From positions 21,200,895 to 21,264,894 of the forward strand of contig CM060853.1 in NCBI GenBank assembly GCA_030737835.1: DNA of 64,000 nt. Reading direction: 5' to 3'. The notes below the pieces were generated by a model. The model saw only the letters and a list, made by a program, of their open reading frames with translations, ran no database searches and was not told where the DNA came from. This stretch comes from Acorus gramineus (Eukaryota; Streptophyta; Magnoliopsida; Acorales; Acoraceae). A program made the position numbers and the translations under genes. Numbering within the stretch: the stretch's first letter is position 1; every line of letters begins with the position of its first letter. Shown piece after piece: positions 1 to 12,267 of this stretch.

Positions 1-2157
1 GCTGCAACGGCCAGCATTCCAACGCCAGCAGCTGAACCACTATTTGAACTGGCTGGTGACCCCGCTCTCCCTCTTAAGGAATCAGACTGCCGAAAAATAA
101 AATCCTTTATGGACTGAATATCTTCATTGTTTCCATTCTGACAATGGTTTTCAAGGACAGAAACATCCAAGCCTCCCTTCAGATTAAGAACCTCTTCAAC
201 AAGACTAGTAATATATTCTAGTGATTCACCTCTGTGACTTGTTGATCTGTCTAGCAGCATGACTGCTCTTGATGTGTCAAGAGAAAAGAGAGGCAGGGAA
301 CTTGTGTTGCCCAGGCCTCTGGAACCAGCATGAGTGCCTTCAGCTCCAGCTAGTGTGCGACATTTCTTAATTAAAAACCGAATTTGTACATCAAGAGATG
401 ACTGCAATTTCTTTTTTAAACCTTCAGTTTTACTCGATGGACGTGCCGGCACAGGAGAAATCTTGGAGGCTGAAAGCCTGAGGGTTGCACTTGAACTAGT
501 GGATGGATTCAATGAAGATGCATCCATCAAATCCTCTGTACTGGCTCCAGAACTGGGGCCATCCAAGAAGTCATCACGAAAAACAAAAAGCATAACAGGA
601 GCACACTGACCTGGAAACATGGAAGGATATGAACCCGAACCTGACATAAGTGAGATAGCCGAAGCATGGCGACTCATGCTACCACCACCTCTACCAGGAG
701 ATATAGAAGTGGTCACTGGACTGGATATTTGTGAGTGTGATGACAAAGCCTTCGACGTTGATAATGGCATAATATGTGATTTCACAAAAGGGAAAAAAGA
801 ATGCTTTGCAGCTTGTAGTATTCGAAACTTTTTCAAACTTTGTGTGTCGAAGCGTGAACCCTCATGAAGAAACACAATTACATGGCAAACCTGCATCCAA
901 CATAACGTCTTCAAGTAAATCTAAACAAGCCTATATGAAAATATTATCATTTAAACTCACATATTCATATGACTACAACTCTACAAGCCTATATGAAAGC
1001 ACTATTATTTTCTCTTGAACCCCTTCATCTGTGAAAAATCAGAAGACAAAAAAGACACATGAAGATAAAAGACTGCATAAGATTTACATAACATTTAAAT
1101 TTTTCATGTGGATTTAAAATTAGATAATATATTTGTTCAGACAAAAACCAAACTGCAGGCCTATTAAAAGACACTTAAACTTTGATGGTTGTACCTTCCT
1201 AAAACCCAATTACTGTTATGAATGTCCATAATTTCCTTGAGTTTTTGATAACCACCTTACAAATCCACAGAATTTCATACACACAACTCAATTTTAGCAA
1301 CAATCAGTACAAACTTTCACATTGTGGTTTAAATAACAGAACCAAAAGCACCACGGTATGGTTGGTTGAATGGATTTCCTTACTTGACGTCGATCATTCT
1401 AGAGCTAAACAAAACCAATTGCATAAAAGATGCATAAGTCTTGATTTTTCCATAAAACTAGCCCCAACTACCAACGCAAAATTCCTACAATATGTAACTC
1501 TAGTAAATATTTCCCGCAATGTGATCGAATTTCACAACAAAACAAAATGACATAAAAAATCACAATTGCTCCACTGCCAATGACCGCAAGAATAACATAA
1601 ACAGATTAAATGCACTGAATAAAAAATTCCAAATTTAGAACAGAAGAGCCATAAAACACACTCACGGTGAACATCACAAGCATCTCTTTGAGATCCTCGG
1701 CCTCCCCCTCCTCCAACACGTCACCGAGCCCTCCGCACCCGGACCCCATCCTCGAAACCCCTTCCTCGAGGCGGCGGAGCGACCGCGGCGAACAGAACTG
1801 CGAGAAGACCATCCCCCTCTCCTCGTCGTGGTAGTACCGGATCCTCCTCTTCCGAACCCTAGCATCCTCCACCCCACGCGAGTCGGGGCAGAGTTCCCTA
1901 CCGAGCCGGCCGGAACCGAAGGCGTTGGAGTCGATGATGCAGTTGATGAGGTGCGCCGTTTCCTCGGGGTCTCCGCCGACGAATCCGACGACGACGACGC
2001 CTTCTGGAGGCGGCGGAGGGGGTGGTAGAGTTGCGGAGGGAATGGTTTGGAGGGGAGGGTTTAGGGAAGGAGAGGAGGAAGAGATGGAAGGGGTTGAAGA
2101 AGATGTGTTGGAAGGTCGGATTAGGACGCGAAGGGAGGTAGGGTTTGGGGGCTCCAT
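1..2157 (-). CDS. SMG8: SMG8-type nonsense-mediated mRNA decay factor, 5' part (truncated by window edge)
   Basis: Two exons are visible. Exon 1 runs from the ATG at 2157 down to 1666 (164 codons, phase 0). A GTGAGT donor follows, and exon 2 starts at 890 after a CAG acceptor and stays open to base 1. The join gives ...LVMFT-VCHVIVFLHEGSRF. Family hallmarks are the VVGFVGGDPEETAHLINCII motif with FGSG (residues about 56-83), the HVIVFLHEG strand, PVMLFVFRDDF, and a VMLLDRS segment near the edge. In animals SMG8 acts with SMG9 to restrain the SMG1 kinase that phosphorylates UPF1; the same role here is inferred from family membership. The N-terminus is Ser/Pro-rich low complexity with a proline run. 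The start is supported by a CT-rich leader just upstream on the sense strand. The C-terminal part lies outside the window. Confidence 0.9.
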
Positions 2158-2168
2158 GGGAGCTCCAC

Positions 2169-2190
2169 AGAGAGAGAGAGAGAGGAGAGA
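2169..2190 (-). repeat. AG/CT microsatellite in SMG8 leader
   Basis: A run of AG dinucleotides with one interruption lies just upstream of the SMG8 start codon. On the transcribed sense strand it reads CT. See the finding on CT tracts in 5' regions. Confidence 0.85.
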
Positions 2191-2400
2191 AGCACGTGAA
2201 CCTTTTTTTTGTTTTTCGATTCTTTGTGGGAAGACTGTGCAGTCACGGCTGGTCTTGGGATAACATTAGCCCGATCGTTTGTCTAACGTTATCCAGAGGT
2301 CCGTTGTTTGGGTTGGGCCGGATCACAGTGACGGGTGATATCAGCTCGGACCGGATCTGCCTCTATGTGTACCCCATCAATCATTTTGCACACCCCTCTA

Positions 2401-2478
2401 CATTGTTTTATTAGACTTGGAGAGGTGTGCGTATTGATACATTGTTTTATTAGACTTGGAGAGGTGTGCGTATTGATA
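2401..2478. repeat. 39-bp perfect two-copy tandem duplication
   Basis: Copies at 2401-2439 and 2440-2478 are identical; the unit starts 'cattgttttattagacttgg'. It lies about 250 bp upstream of the SMG8 start and does not form part of a longer array. Confidence 0.95.
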
Positions 2479-2864
2479 CGACGGACGCAAATAGAGATAC
2501 TCTTATACCGATTCCGAATCCAGGCAGGTCTAGATACCACCAATAACGAATTACACATCCTATGAAATAAATTGAATGACACTTGTATCAATAATTAGCT
2601 GTGCAGATTAATTCATAAACTGTGTAGTTCAATTCATAGATTCTGTAGTTTTATTGATGATACCAAACTGAATTCGAACTCCCTTGGACCAAACAATGCA
2701 CGCTTTTCCTTAGATATGTGACTGCTTTCATAGTCTCTTATATGTTTTCACGTATAGTTTTGTATTTGTTCAGTAGGTTAATTATTTTGTTAAACAAATC
2801 ATTTAATTTTTATTTTTGTAAAAAACTTGGTATAACTAAACATATAAGGCAAAAATAATGAAGA

Positions 2865-3270
2865 ATAAATGAGGATAGCTAAAAAAAGTTGTTTGTTTTG
2901 ATAGAATAAACCCCGATAGTTATGTCTGGATAAGCTAAGATAAGGTCTGATAACTATTCTAAGGAAATGGTGGAATTGCTTATCAAGGTTTATCTATACC
3001 AATGGATAAAAATACATTTCTCTGTCATTTTAAAAAATTATCTCACCTAACAGATTCACACAGATTTCAAAAACTGTCACATCTATCAAATCAATCATAT
3101 ATCTCTCACATTATTCACAGGAGATATAATTATCATTTAAAAAATCATAAACTTTTATTCATCACTTATCAACAATTTATCATTACTTTATCAAAAGTGA
3201 ACTAAACAACAAAAAAATTATTTTTACAAGTATAATTATCAGGAGCGATTAACCTAATATCACACCCCAT
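2865..3270. repeat. Dispersed repeat, copy 1 (second copy near 39.0-39.5 kb)
   Basis: About 400 bp that aligns by eye, with small gaps, to about 39015-39495. Shared blocks include 'aataaaccccgatagttatg', 'aaaactgtcacatctatcaa' and 'taacctaatatcacacc'. Short inverted ends can be seen: 'gttgtttgttttgata' near 2890 and 'atcaaaagtgaactaaacaac' near 3210. This suggests a non-autonomous DNA element (MITE). Copy 1 lacks about 70 bp present near the right end of copy 2. No coding capacity. Confidence 0.75.
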
Positions 3271-4589
3271 ACGGAGGGACATGCTTTTTCATTTCAAGGG
3301 GCATTTACTTTATTGGAAATAAGAGTCGGCTTGCTATTTATTTTCAAACACCTAGATAAATGACGGCTGAAATTTATTTCTATACTCATTTTGAACATTT
3401 TAGTCAAAATTATAATTTTTTTTAATTTCCATGTATTATAAAGAGGAATGAACTATCTTTTACTAAACTTACTAACTCAGATTGCAAATGTGACCGCGTA
3501 TAATTACATCTCCAATTATATATACAAATGTATTCTCAAATTTAAAATTGAATGATCTAAAATATCTCAAATCATTTATTCGAATGCATATCAAATCATT
3601 GAAAACTCGATTTTATCCAAGGGAAACCTTACCCAATTATTCTAACAGCTGCTTTCAGACAGCTCAAATGTCTCCAACAGCTCTTTTTTATGCCACTTAA
3701 GTGAATATTGAGTATTTTCAAATTGTCCGAAAAATCCTCTCAACGGCCACCCCCTCACAATTTTATGAAAACCATGTCTTCTTTCTTCACGCTGTAAGTG
3801 TTCATCTTATTTTTATTTTTAACTTTGTATTTTTATAATTTGCTTAAACAATGATAATTATGATTTTTTAAAATAAAAAAATCTCCCTGCTTAGAGGGAC
3901 TTTGAAAACGGTTCATAGGGAATAATTGTTGAAGATAGAATTTTTTTATAATGATTTAAGTATAACATAAATCATACTAAAGGCCAATTTATTATATATT
4001 TGGTTTAAATGGAGAATTCCTCTTTAAAAGTCTGGTTCTAATAGATTGTGTGAAAGGTAATATTTTACTTGAAATATCTTGAAATAAAAACTGGAATTAA
4101 AGATTCCATAATAATTTTACTAGATGTTCCAATTGAGAATCCATTTCTAATAGATTTTGTTGAATGAGAAATTTGAACCGGAATATCAAATGAACATAGA
4201 ATATTCCAAACTTAATTTTCTGGGTCGTTTCCGATACAATGTTTCTGGATCGTTTTTGATACAATGAGAATGAGACTGAAAATCAAACGAGACTTAAAAC
4301 ATCTCCAATCATATATTTAGGTATGTATCCAAATTTAAATTTGAATAAAAATTATTCAAAAATCTCTCAAACTATTTACCTATACCCATATCAAATTAAT
4401 TTTTACTCAAAGACTCAAGTAAAGAAAGACTCAAACATTTACTCAAATTTATAAAAGCTATTTTTTTTCTTCAATTCTATATTTTTTAAAAATGTAAGTA
4501 AAACACAAAATGATAGTTGAAGACACATTATACCAAATGAAACTTTTATATATTAGCTAAATTTAAACATAGATTTGAGTTAGGATTGA

Positions 4590-4801
4590 GGTTACGTTTG
4601 GAAACAAGGATGTAATTGTGATGATTATTTTTTAATTAATCAAAGAATCACGTTTATTGAAATAAACACATTTTTCAAGACACCTTTTTTTCTGTTAGAA
4701 TTTATATGCAGCTTTTTAATTAGACAAACTCGTTTTGATAACTTGTTTGAAATTTTTAGCTTCTACTAAAAACAATCTAAAATGAATTACCAAACGGAAC
4801 C
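4590..4801. mobile_element. Small MITE-like element with 'GGTTACGTTTGG / CCAAACGGAACC' ends
   Basis: About 212 bp, AT-rich, with imperfect 12-bp terminal inverted repeats and the triplet TGA on both sides. Its interior ('gctttttaattag', 'tttttagctt') resembles segments at about 46602-46819 and 41540-41815, so it belongs to a dispersed family. It ends about 170 bp before the CSD2 start codon, so it forms part of that gene's upstream region. The superfamily is uncertain. Confidence 0.6.
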
Positions 4802-4972
4802 TGAAAACAACTTTTAATTAATAATTAATATCGCAATTTTCTTTTTGTCGCCGTCTCTTGAAGACCTTTCAAAATATTATAATACGCTCTCTGGTCCTCT
4901 CCCAGTTCTCTTCTCTCAAACACCTCACCTCATCTCACCTTATCATTTCTTCACTCACTCACCCGAACCACC

Positions 4973-7900
4973 ATGGCTGCCATGGCCGCTCACGCAGTCT
5001 TGGCGGCTCCGGCCCCTCCCCCTTCTCGCGTCTCCCCCCACCTCCTCCTCCGCAACTCCTTTGCAGGGCAGCCCCTCTCGTTCGCCCGCCGGTCGCCGAG
5101 GCTGTCGGCGACTGCCTCCAGGTCTCTGACGATCGTCGCCGAGACGAAGAAGGCCGTCGCCGTCCTCAAGGGCAACTCCCAGGTCGAGGGCGTCGTCACT
5201 CTCCTCCAAGAAGACGACGGTCTCTCTCTCTCTCTCTATTTCTCCCCCCTCTTGAGTGTTTCGTGATATCTGGTCTTTTTTAGGGATTCAGTGATGCATT
5301 TTTTTCGTTGTCCAAATAAAATTTTCTTCTTTTCTGCCTTGACTCCTTTGATTAGTGGCTTGGATTTCGTTTTCTTTTTTCTTTCTTTCTTACAATTGAT
5401 TGCTTGAAAAATCAAAAGATTTGGTTTTTGGACTTTTAGAGACACATAAATGAATGGGTAGTCATGCTGGAAGAACAATATGTAAACAAAATGAAAATCC
5501 ATCAAGTGTTGGGTTCTTAAACAAACTCACAATTCTCAAAAGAAAATAAACTTCAAATTTTATTAATGGAAAATCGTAGATTACAAGTCTCCCCTTTTAT
5601 ACGGATAACAGAAATTAAAATTATTAAAAATAGTAAAAATAGAAATTTGTTATAATAAATCTATGGGATACTAAATGACGATGTTGTTATGATAAAGATA
5701 TCTCAAATTTAAAAATTATTAAAAATAATAAAAATGCTATTATGAGGGCTTAAAAATAGAAAAAATAAGCGCATAGTGGCGTAGATACTATTCTTGAATA
5801 TCTCCTCCATATCTAGCTTCAATCAAAATTTCATGCTATTCTGAGATCAGAGTGCCCTTGATTTCTATTAGCTGGTTTTTTTGTAATTACATGAAAATCT
5901 TTTGGTGGGTATTTTTTTGGTTCATCACTCCAGGAACGCATCGGCCACCCGTTCTGCATCAATATGCCAATTGTAGATCCATCCAATAAGAGATTCAGTG
6001 AACTTTGCTTTAGAAGAACCTTTTTTTTTTTCCCTTGGAGAAGTTCTGATTCTCAAGTGAATTGACATAAAACATCTCCAACATCAGATTCTTATGTTTT
6101 CGCTTATTCAATTATGTCTATGCTATTGGGTTTCCTTTCTTCCCCATGAAGCATACATAACAGTGACTTGTTTCAATTGTATATGTTGACATATCGCTTT
6201 TATGGTTGTGTTACCTGATTTGTATTCAATATCAATGCCTAAGATGCTCATTATTCATTTCATCTCACAATAGGACCTACGACGGTGAAAGTTAGTATCA
6301 CTGGGCTCACTCCTGGGCCTCACGGGTTTCACCTTGTAAGGATGTTTGTCTTTGTTTCTTTTCATTTCATAATGAAATCATATGCTTCAGTAGAAGCTAG
6401 AAACTAACTACATTTTGATTCCAGCACGAGTTCGGTGACACCACCAATGGTTGCATGTCAACTGGTTAGTTTACCTTCATTTGTTGCACAGTTTAGTTAG
6501 GAATTGACATACACCCATCATTGACAAGCCCTATGAAATTTCTTCATGGCATAGGCTATGGGCGATGTTAATTTGTGTTTACTCTCATCACATTATTATG
6601 CTGTGGTCATTCTAATGTATTTACCTGTTCACAGGGCCACATTTTAACCCCAAAAATTTAACACATGGTGCTCCTGAAGACGAAATCCGACATGCGGGTG
6701 ACCTGGGAAACATAATTGCCAATGCTGATGGTAATTCCTGTTGAAAAGATCTGTGACCTTTACCTTTAGATAAGTGAATTATTTAAGCATCTCATATATG
6801 GATCACTGATCATTCTGCTTTTTCTTTATGTGCTTACAGGAGTAGCAGAGGCGACAATAGTGGATAACCAGGTAATTCTCACGCTTACTCTAGATGTTTT
6901 TCTTGTTCCGTTCATCAAAGCTGCCATATTTTTCTTGCTAAGTTCAGTAATAAAGTTAGTGTTGTTTTGGAATTTCTCAGATACCTCTGGGTGGACCTAA
7001 TTCGGTCATTGGAAGAGCCTTAGTGGTTCATGAGCTTCAGGATGACCTTGGAAAAGGTATGTTTTCAATCTTTCTTCTCTCTTCTTCCATCCAGTAATAT
7101 AATTTTTGGGTTCAAGTTTCACACCTCTTTACTTTGGATCCTTTGATTTCTGAAATCTTAATTGAGCCATTTTCTCTTTGTAGGGGGGCATGAACTTAGC
7201 TTGACCACTGGAAATGCTGGCGGAAGATTGGCATGTGGTATGTGATAATTTTTTTATAGTACCTTTTCCATACTTTGGTACTAATTTTTACAGTGCTTTT
7301 TGGCACTTTGTTTCTAGTTCTAGTCCTCTATTTATTTAGATTTATTTAATTTTTGGATTAATAAGGTTCTTTACTGTTTTGAACTTCACGATTTAGTAAC
7401 CCTTTCCTAGAGTTTAATCCTATGCATGCTTTTTATTTAAATGCTGATGCTCTTTCCTTTGTGCTTCAAGGTCAGCCATTGTAATGAAAAATCATTGAAT
7501 GTCACTGGGTTCTCATAGCTTAAAGAAGTCTCCAATCTTCAGGACTGATTTTATGTTTGCTCACTGTAAATTAAGTGTCGTGGAATGAATATTTTATTCA
7601 TTAATTCACTTTTCCTTGCATAGGACCCAAGGGTAAATGTCCATTTTTAGACAGGACAAACTCCATGAGATTCATAGATTTCAGGGAACGGATCTATGCA
7701 ATAGTCTGAGGTCCAGATAAACTTATAAATGACATCCTCCTTTTTAACATCATTAAACACCTGTAACTTGCACAGAACAATGGAACATTTCCATGACCGT
7801 GTCACAGAAAAGGCCGTCACTAGCTACTGCACTTGTTGCCTGTGCCATTTAATGTCCCAGTTACTCAGAAGACAGAGACATGTTGATTGAGCAAGTATAT

Positions 7901-8277
7901 CATGTTCTGACTTGGTGAATCATGATAAAAATTAAGAGGGTGCCTAAAATAGAGAAACCTTACATCATGTTGTCCATCTCGTGATAGGGATGTTGCAGAT
8001 GTGGATCTTATACATTCCTCGGGGAAGTCACGATGTATCTTTTGCAATGTTGATTAGATCATTCTTTCTATCTGTCTGTTTGAGTTTAATCAGACTATTA
8101 CAGAGCCACTCTGATATTGGAATGTCTCACCAGAAATTAACAGAGCTTTGATGAAGCCTGTTAACATAACATGATGACTCAGAAATTGTGCTATAGATAT
8201 CCAGTAGCTTTTCTTCTGTTTGTCAATTAACTTTGTCTTTCATGTATGCAGGTGTGGTTGGATTGACTCCTATCTAA
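4973..8277 (+). CDS. CSD2: Chloroplast Cu/Zn superoxide dismutase
   Basis: Converts superoxide to hydrogen peroxide and oxygen in the plastid stroma. Eight exons: 4973-5219, 6274-6335, 6425-6464, 6635-6730, 6840-6871, 6981-7056, 7184-7237 and 8252-8277. All borders are GT-AG and the phases agree, giving 210 aa. Residues 1 to about 57 form an Ala/Ser/Arg-rich plastid transit peptide; the mature enzyme starts near KKAVAVLKG. Ligands by family alignment: Cu at H102, H104, H119 and H176; Zn at H119, H127, H136 and D139. Disulfide cysteines are C113 and C202. The protein ends GVVGLTPI. The start ATG sits in a good context (ACCATGGCT). A second in-frame ATG at residue 4 is a possible alternative. 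A CT microsatellite follows the exon 1 donor directly. Exon 4 contains a miR398-type target. The 3'UTR probably runs to about 8400-8550. Confidence 0.97.
5220..5238 (+). repeat. CT microsatellite starting at the CSD2 exon 1 donor
   Basis: The intron begins GTCTCTCTCT..., so the 5' splice site is itself part of the dinucleotide run. The donor departs from the GTAAGT/GTATGT preference seen in most other introns of this gene. The rest of intron 1 (5239-6273, about 1 kb) is AT-rich and I see no coding signal in it. Confidence 0.9.
6693..6713 (+). promoter_or_regulatory. Putative miR398 target site in CSD2 exon 4
   Basis: The sequence around 'gcgggtgacctgggaaacat' matches the known miR398 target in plant CSD2 mRNAs. 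It is largely complementary to the miR398 core (GGTGACCTG plus flanks) with a few mismatches or wobbles. It encodes part of RHAGDLGNI. In other plants miR398 represses CSD2 when copper is limiting; conservation of that control here is inferred. Confidence 0.75.
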
Positions 8278-10715
8278 AATCATTGGCTCATCTCCAATGA
8301 TGTGCTATTTGAAGTTGAAGGTGGGACCTTGTGGATCCATTTTGTTGGGGAATTCAAATAATATGTAATCATGTATGAGTGGACATATGTAACTTTTTTT
8401 TGCTGCCTTGATATTCCTGTTCCATCTGAAATAATAACTGTGCCTTAGCAGGCTGGTTGGATTGAACTGTTGGACATTTAAATTGTTGTATGCAGGTGCT
8501 TCTTTTTCCTTTTGGATCCACAAGCTCATATAGGGATGCGTTTGGCATCGCAATTTTGAATTATTTTAATTTTAAAAAAAGCTAAAAACACAATATGGGT
8601 TATCAAAAGACAGTGTCATAAAATTTGTGTTTTTATAAAATAACTTCCATCATTACATCTTAAAAAGTCATATATAAAACAGTTGAAAGCTAAAAGTAGT
8701 TTTTCAAATTGTATTTTCAAAAGCACATTTAACCTCATTTAGAGTGTGATATAGTCTTATCATAATTGATATATCATATATATGGTTATTGAGACAGTTT
8801 TTGTTGATAAGCTATTCTAACCCTTCCACTAACTTATCTGAGCAAAATTATCGCGACATAAACTTTAATTTATTTTTTTCATTATTTAATTTTATTGTTT
8901 CATGCCCATTACAATAGCATGATTTCTATTCAAATATCGATTAATCGACAAAACTCAAATCATAAATAATGTAAATTTGAATATATAAACCAGAAAACAT
9001 CATTACAATAGCAAGATCTACGACATAAGTAAACCCAATAAGATGATCATGTCTTCCTAAGCTTAAATCCATGCAAAGCCATGAGTTATGCATCAAAAGC
9101 TTATATAGTCCATCCGAAAAAACTTGAAAACTACATATCTAATATATATACAAATAAATAACATGGATCTACGATAAAACTTATCAAAACAGCGACGAAA
9201 ACATATGAGGTTCGAGTTCATGCAAGGTGGTACCCAAAACAAGATATTCGAAACCCTAAACATGTTTCCTATCTTAAGAAGATAACCCTAAACATGATCC
9301 ATGTATAGAATAATCCAAAACAACATGTAAATCTTGTAAAAACATCTTAAAAATGTCATCAATGTATTAACATACCATCAAGATCCAAAATCAATCAATA
9401 CCACATAAAAATCAGGAAATAATAAAGAAGAAAAACTCATAGAACTATATGGATCTGAATCACCTCGGAATGAACCCATCATTGGTGATCAGTAGCAAAT
9501 AAAAATCTTAAATATAATAAGAATGAAAGTAAGAGGGACCCACCTTGATCCTCAAGGACATCCTTTCAAAATCAAAAGACCTTTTTACGGTTTGATGAAA
9601 TAATAGAGAGAGTGGACTCGAATTAGGGTTTACAATGTAATGGGCATCAAAAGATTGGTATTTATAGGGCAAAACACATGTATGACTTGCACCCCAAGAA
9701 ATAATCAAATAGATTCAAAAAATATGTCGAACCACTTAATTTATGTACTTCTACACACAGGTATCCATCGGCTACTTAAATCGAGCCGTCAGGGAGAGAC
9801 AGTTGCATTCAAGTAGCCACCTCTAGACAGGATTTCCAGGCCAGCTATGCTATAACCTCATCATTGTAACTCCAATTGATGATTCGAAAGATGCGTTGGA
9901 AAGCTAACGGAGTAAGGATTCCAACCATATACTAGCTTCTAAGAATGGTGGTCTATAAGTCCTTCAAAACCTTACATTAATATTACCCAAGGTTTGGAAA
10001 GCAACTTTATTACACAAAAATGTCCTAGTAAAAACCATGGTCGCTACAGATGGTGTATAAGCAGAGTTGGTTCGCTATCCCTTTGATTTGAAGTGTTGCT
10101 ACCGTAGAGAGTTCGATTGTTGTATCGTTGGAGATTGTTGCCAGAACTATGAGCACCAGTGCAGGGCAAATATTGTTTTAAGAACATAGGGTTTAACTCT
10201 AGCATCGATCTTCCTCTCCATCAAATTAGAACAGAACAAACTCGTTAATTCAGTACACTTGGTTCTTATTCTTTGTCTTATTGACATAACTCTGAACTAC
10301 TTTTACTTATAAAAAAATTGGATAACATTGCCGGGGTAAAAAGAAAAAAAAAAGGTTCAGGGACAAAAAAAAAAAAGGATTGTTGGTCCAGGATCATTTG
10401 AGCAATTCACCCAATCATGAAATATTCAAATGGAGAGCCCTAGTAATTGAAAACAACAGGTACGGCGTGCATGGAACCTTCACTTACAATATTTAGTACT
10501 AATCCCGTTTATTTTATTCAAGAGTGCATCTCGCTCTAAATTTTTTATCCAAATTAATTATTAACATTGTGATGGTTGATCTTACCAACCCTCGTAGAAC
10601 AATGATTCTAATCCTATGGTCTGTATCTATTTAAATGATTTCATAAAGAGACATTACACAAACGAAGAAAACACAAAAACTCAACCCCACAATTAGTACT
10701 TTTTGAGAGATCAAA
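8278..10715. other. Intergenic region between CSD2 and the O-methyltransferase
   Basis: 8278 to about 8550 is probably the CSD2 3'UTR. 8531-8760 resembles the small MITE family at 4590 ('tgcgtttggcatcgcaattttg', 'agctaaaagtag'). From about 8990 to 10200 the composition changes to longer non-AT-tract sequence without ORFs. It could be a decayed retroelement, but I recognise no LTR end, primer-binding site or polyprotein. A possible TATA-like 'tatttaaat' at 10628-10636 lies about 80 bp before the O-methyltransferase ATG. Confidence 0.5.
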
Positions 10716-12139
10716 ATGGAGATGCCCACAGGTGAGGCAGCTAAAGAGCTCATTGAAGTCCATTCATTCATGTGGAACCACTTCCTCGGCTTCGCCGGCA
10801 GCATGTCCCTCAAATGCGCGGTCCAACTCGGCATACCGGACGCCATCGACAGGCATGGCGGACACATCACCCTCCCCGAACTCGCCGACGCCCTCTCGGT
10901 CCACCCCGCCAAGACCCTCCACTTGAGGCGCCTGATGCGCACGCTCGCGCAATTGGGGTTCTTCGTAAAACAAACGCATGAAGCCGACGGACAAGAAGCG
11001 TATCGCCTCGCCACAGTCTCCAAGTACCTCCTGAAGAACCAGGCGGCCGGGATGGCACCTGCCTTGCTGCTAGGGCTCGACCCAGAGTGGGTCGCGCCGT
11101 GGCACTCGTTGGGGGATTCTCTCAGGAGGGAAGAGCCGACGCCGTTCCATGCGGTGTTCGGCAAGTCGTGCTGGGAGTTGATGGCGCACCGCCTAGATAT
11201 GAACGAGAGGTTCAATGAGTCGATGGCGTGTGATGCGCGTCTGGTGATGGAGGTGGTGGTGAACGAGTATGGGCACGTCTTTAAGGGGCTGAGGTCCCTT
11301 GTCGACATTGGGGGGGGCACAGGGACGGTCGCAAAGGCGATTGCAAAGGCATTCCCTCACATCAGGTGCACCACCTTTGATCTCCCTCATGTCATTGAGA
11401 GCGCTACAAGGGATGCATCGATTAATTATGTTGGGGGAGACATGTTCGAGCATGTGCCTCCCGCAGATGCGGTTATACTGAAGGTAATTGAGTATTCCTA
11501 AATGAGGAGGCACACAAGCTAAATCATTTTTTATCTTTTATAAATCTTTATTCATATGTTATTCTTATTTTTGCAACAACTTATTCCCAGTCAATCAAAC
11601 AATAAAAACTTCATTATTATGTTTCTCATTGATAATTATAAAATATACAATCAAACAAATAATCACTCATTCCACAAGTATAGTTATTTATTTCTAGAAT
11701 AATCATAAACCACATAATAATTTATATGTCTATCCACGTGTCATTTTTTGATGAAGTTTAATTTTCAAAATCGACTATACTGCAATGAATTTGGATGCAA
11801 CATTTCTTAGATTAACTTCTCTAATACTGCTGCAACATTCAGTCGATTTTACATGATTGGGGTGATGAGAATTGTGTGAAGATACTGAAGCAGTGCAAAG
11901 AAGCGATTCCAATGGTGGGGGGGAAAGTGATCCTGATCGACATGGTGGTGAACCCTAACAGCCCTAGTCAAGAGTCGACGAAGTTGCAGTATTTGTACGA
12001 TATGTGCATGATGGTGCTGTGTGAAGGGAGGGAGAGGGAGGAACACGAGTGGAAGAAGATATTCAAAGATGCTGGTTTTACAAGCTACAAGATAACTCCA
12101 GCTTTGGGTCTACGCTCCATCATCGAACTCTCTCCTTGA
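10716..12139 (+). CDS. Class II SAM-dependent O-methyltransferase (COMT/flavonoid OMT-like)
   Basis: Transfers a methyl group from S-adenosylmethionine to a hydroxyl of a small phenolic or alkaloid. Two exons, 10716-11483 and 11843-12139, joined in phase 0 (ATACTGAAG/gtaatt ... ttcag/TCGATT), give 354 aa, typical for the family. An N-terminal dimerisation domain (about 15-100) is followed by the SAM-binding motif LVDIGGGTG (195-203), FDLPHVIE (221-228), GGDMFEHVP (240-248) and the catalytic-His motif LHDWGDE with H260. GGKVILIDMV follows near 282-291, and the C-terminal GREREEHEW region also fits. The single intron position is the usual one for this family. Resveratrol/flavonoid OMTs and benzylisoquinoline OMTs share this architecture, so the substrate cannot be assigned. 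Exon 1 is clearly GC-richer than its surroundings. Intron 1 carries a MITE fragment, and the last codons plus stop are duplicated downstream. Confidence 0.93.
11520..11725 (-). mobile_element. MITE fragment in the O-methyltransferase intron
   Basis: Blocks such as 'cttttataaatctttattca' and 'atacaatcaaacaaataat' match the segment at about 29270-29450. The latter in turn is the reverse orientation of the 435-bp element at 21699-22133. The copy is partial, and I could not define ends. Confidence 0.5.
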
Positions 12140-12267
12140 TTATAATGTTGGATTTAGAATATCATGATCTTCATCTTCAAAACCGTGTTTGTAGATCGAA
12201 CTCTCTCCTTGATTATAATGTTGGATTTAGAATATCATGATCTTCATCTTCAAAACCGTGTTTGTGG
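12122..12267. repeat. 73-bp tandem duplication spanning the O-methyltransferase stop codon
   Basis: Copies at 12122-12194 and 12195-12267 differ at about one base. The first copy contains the final IELSP codons and TGA of the O-methyltransferase; the second repeats them as 3' flanking sequence. The protein ends in the first copy. 12268-12599 contains no further recognisable feature. Confidence 0.93.

Larger units (their letters stand above)
2158..4589. other. Intergenic region between SMG8 and CSD2 (divergent promoters plus repeats)
   Basis: SMG8 and CSD2 are transcribed away from each other. The first 100-150 bases hold the SMG8 leader and promoter, including an AG repeat at 2169-2190 that reads CT on the sense strand. 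A 39-bp tandem duplication (2401-2478) and one copy of a dispersed repeat (about 2865-3270) follow. The rest is AT-rich. It contains two related stretches near 3505 and 4300 that both start with 'acatctccaat'; these may be ends of another small element. No ORF here resembles a protein. Confidence 0.7.

Noticed and set aside
8990..10300. Possible LTR retrotransposon remnant
   Set aside because: No matching LTR pair, primer-binding site, polypurine tract or polyprotein motif could be found by eye.
10631..11320. 229-codon ORF on the minus strand opposite the O-methyltransferase
   Set aside because: It is a shadow of GC-rich exon 1; no domain is recognisable and the plus frame carries all OMT motifs with correct splicing.
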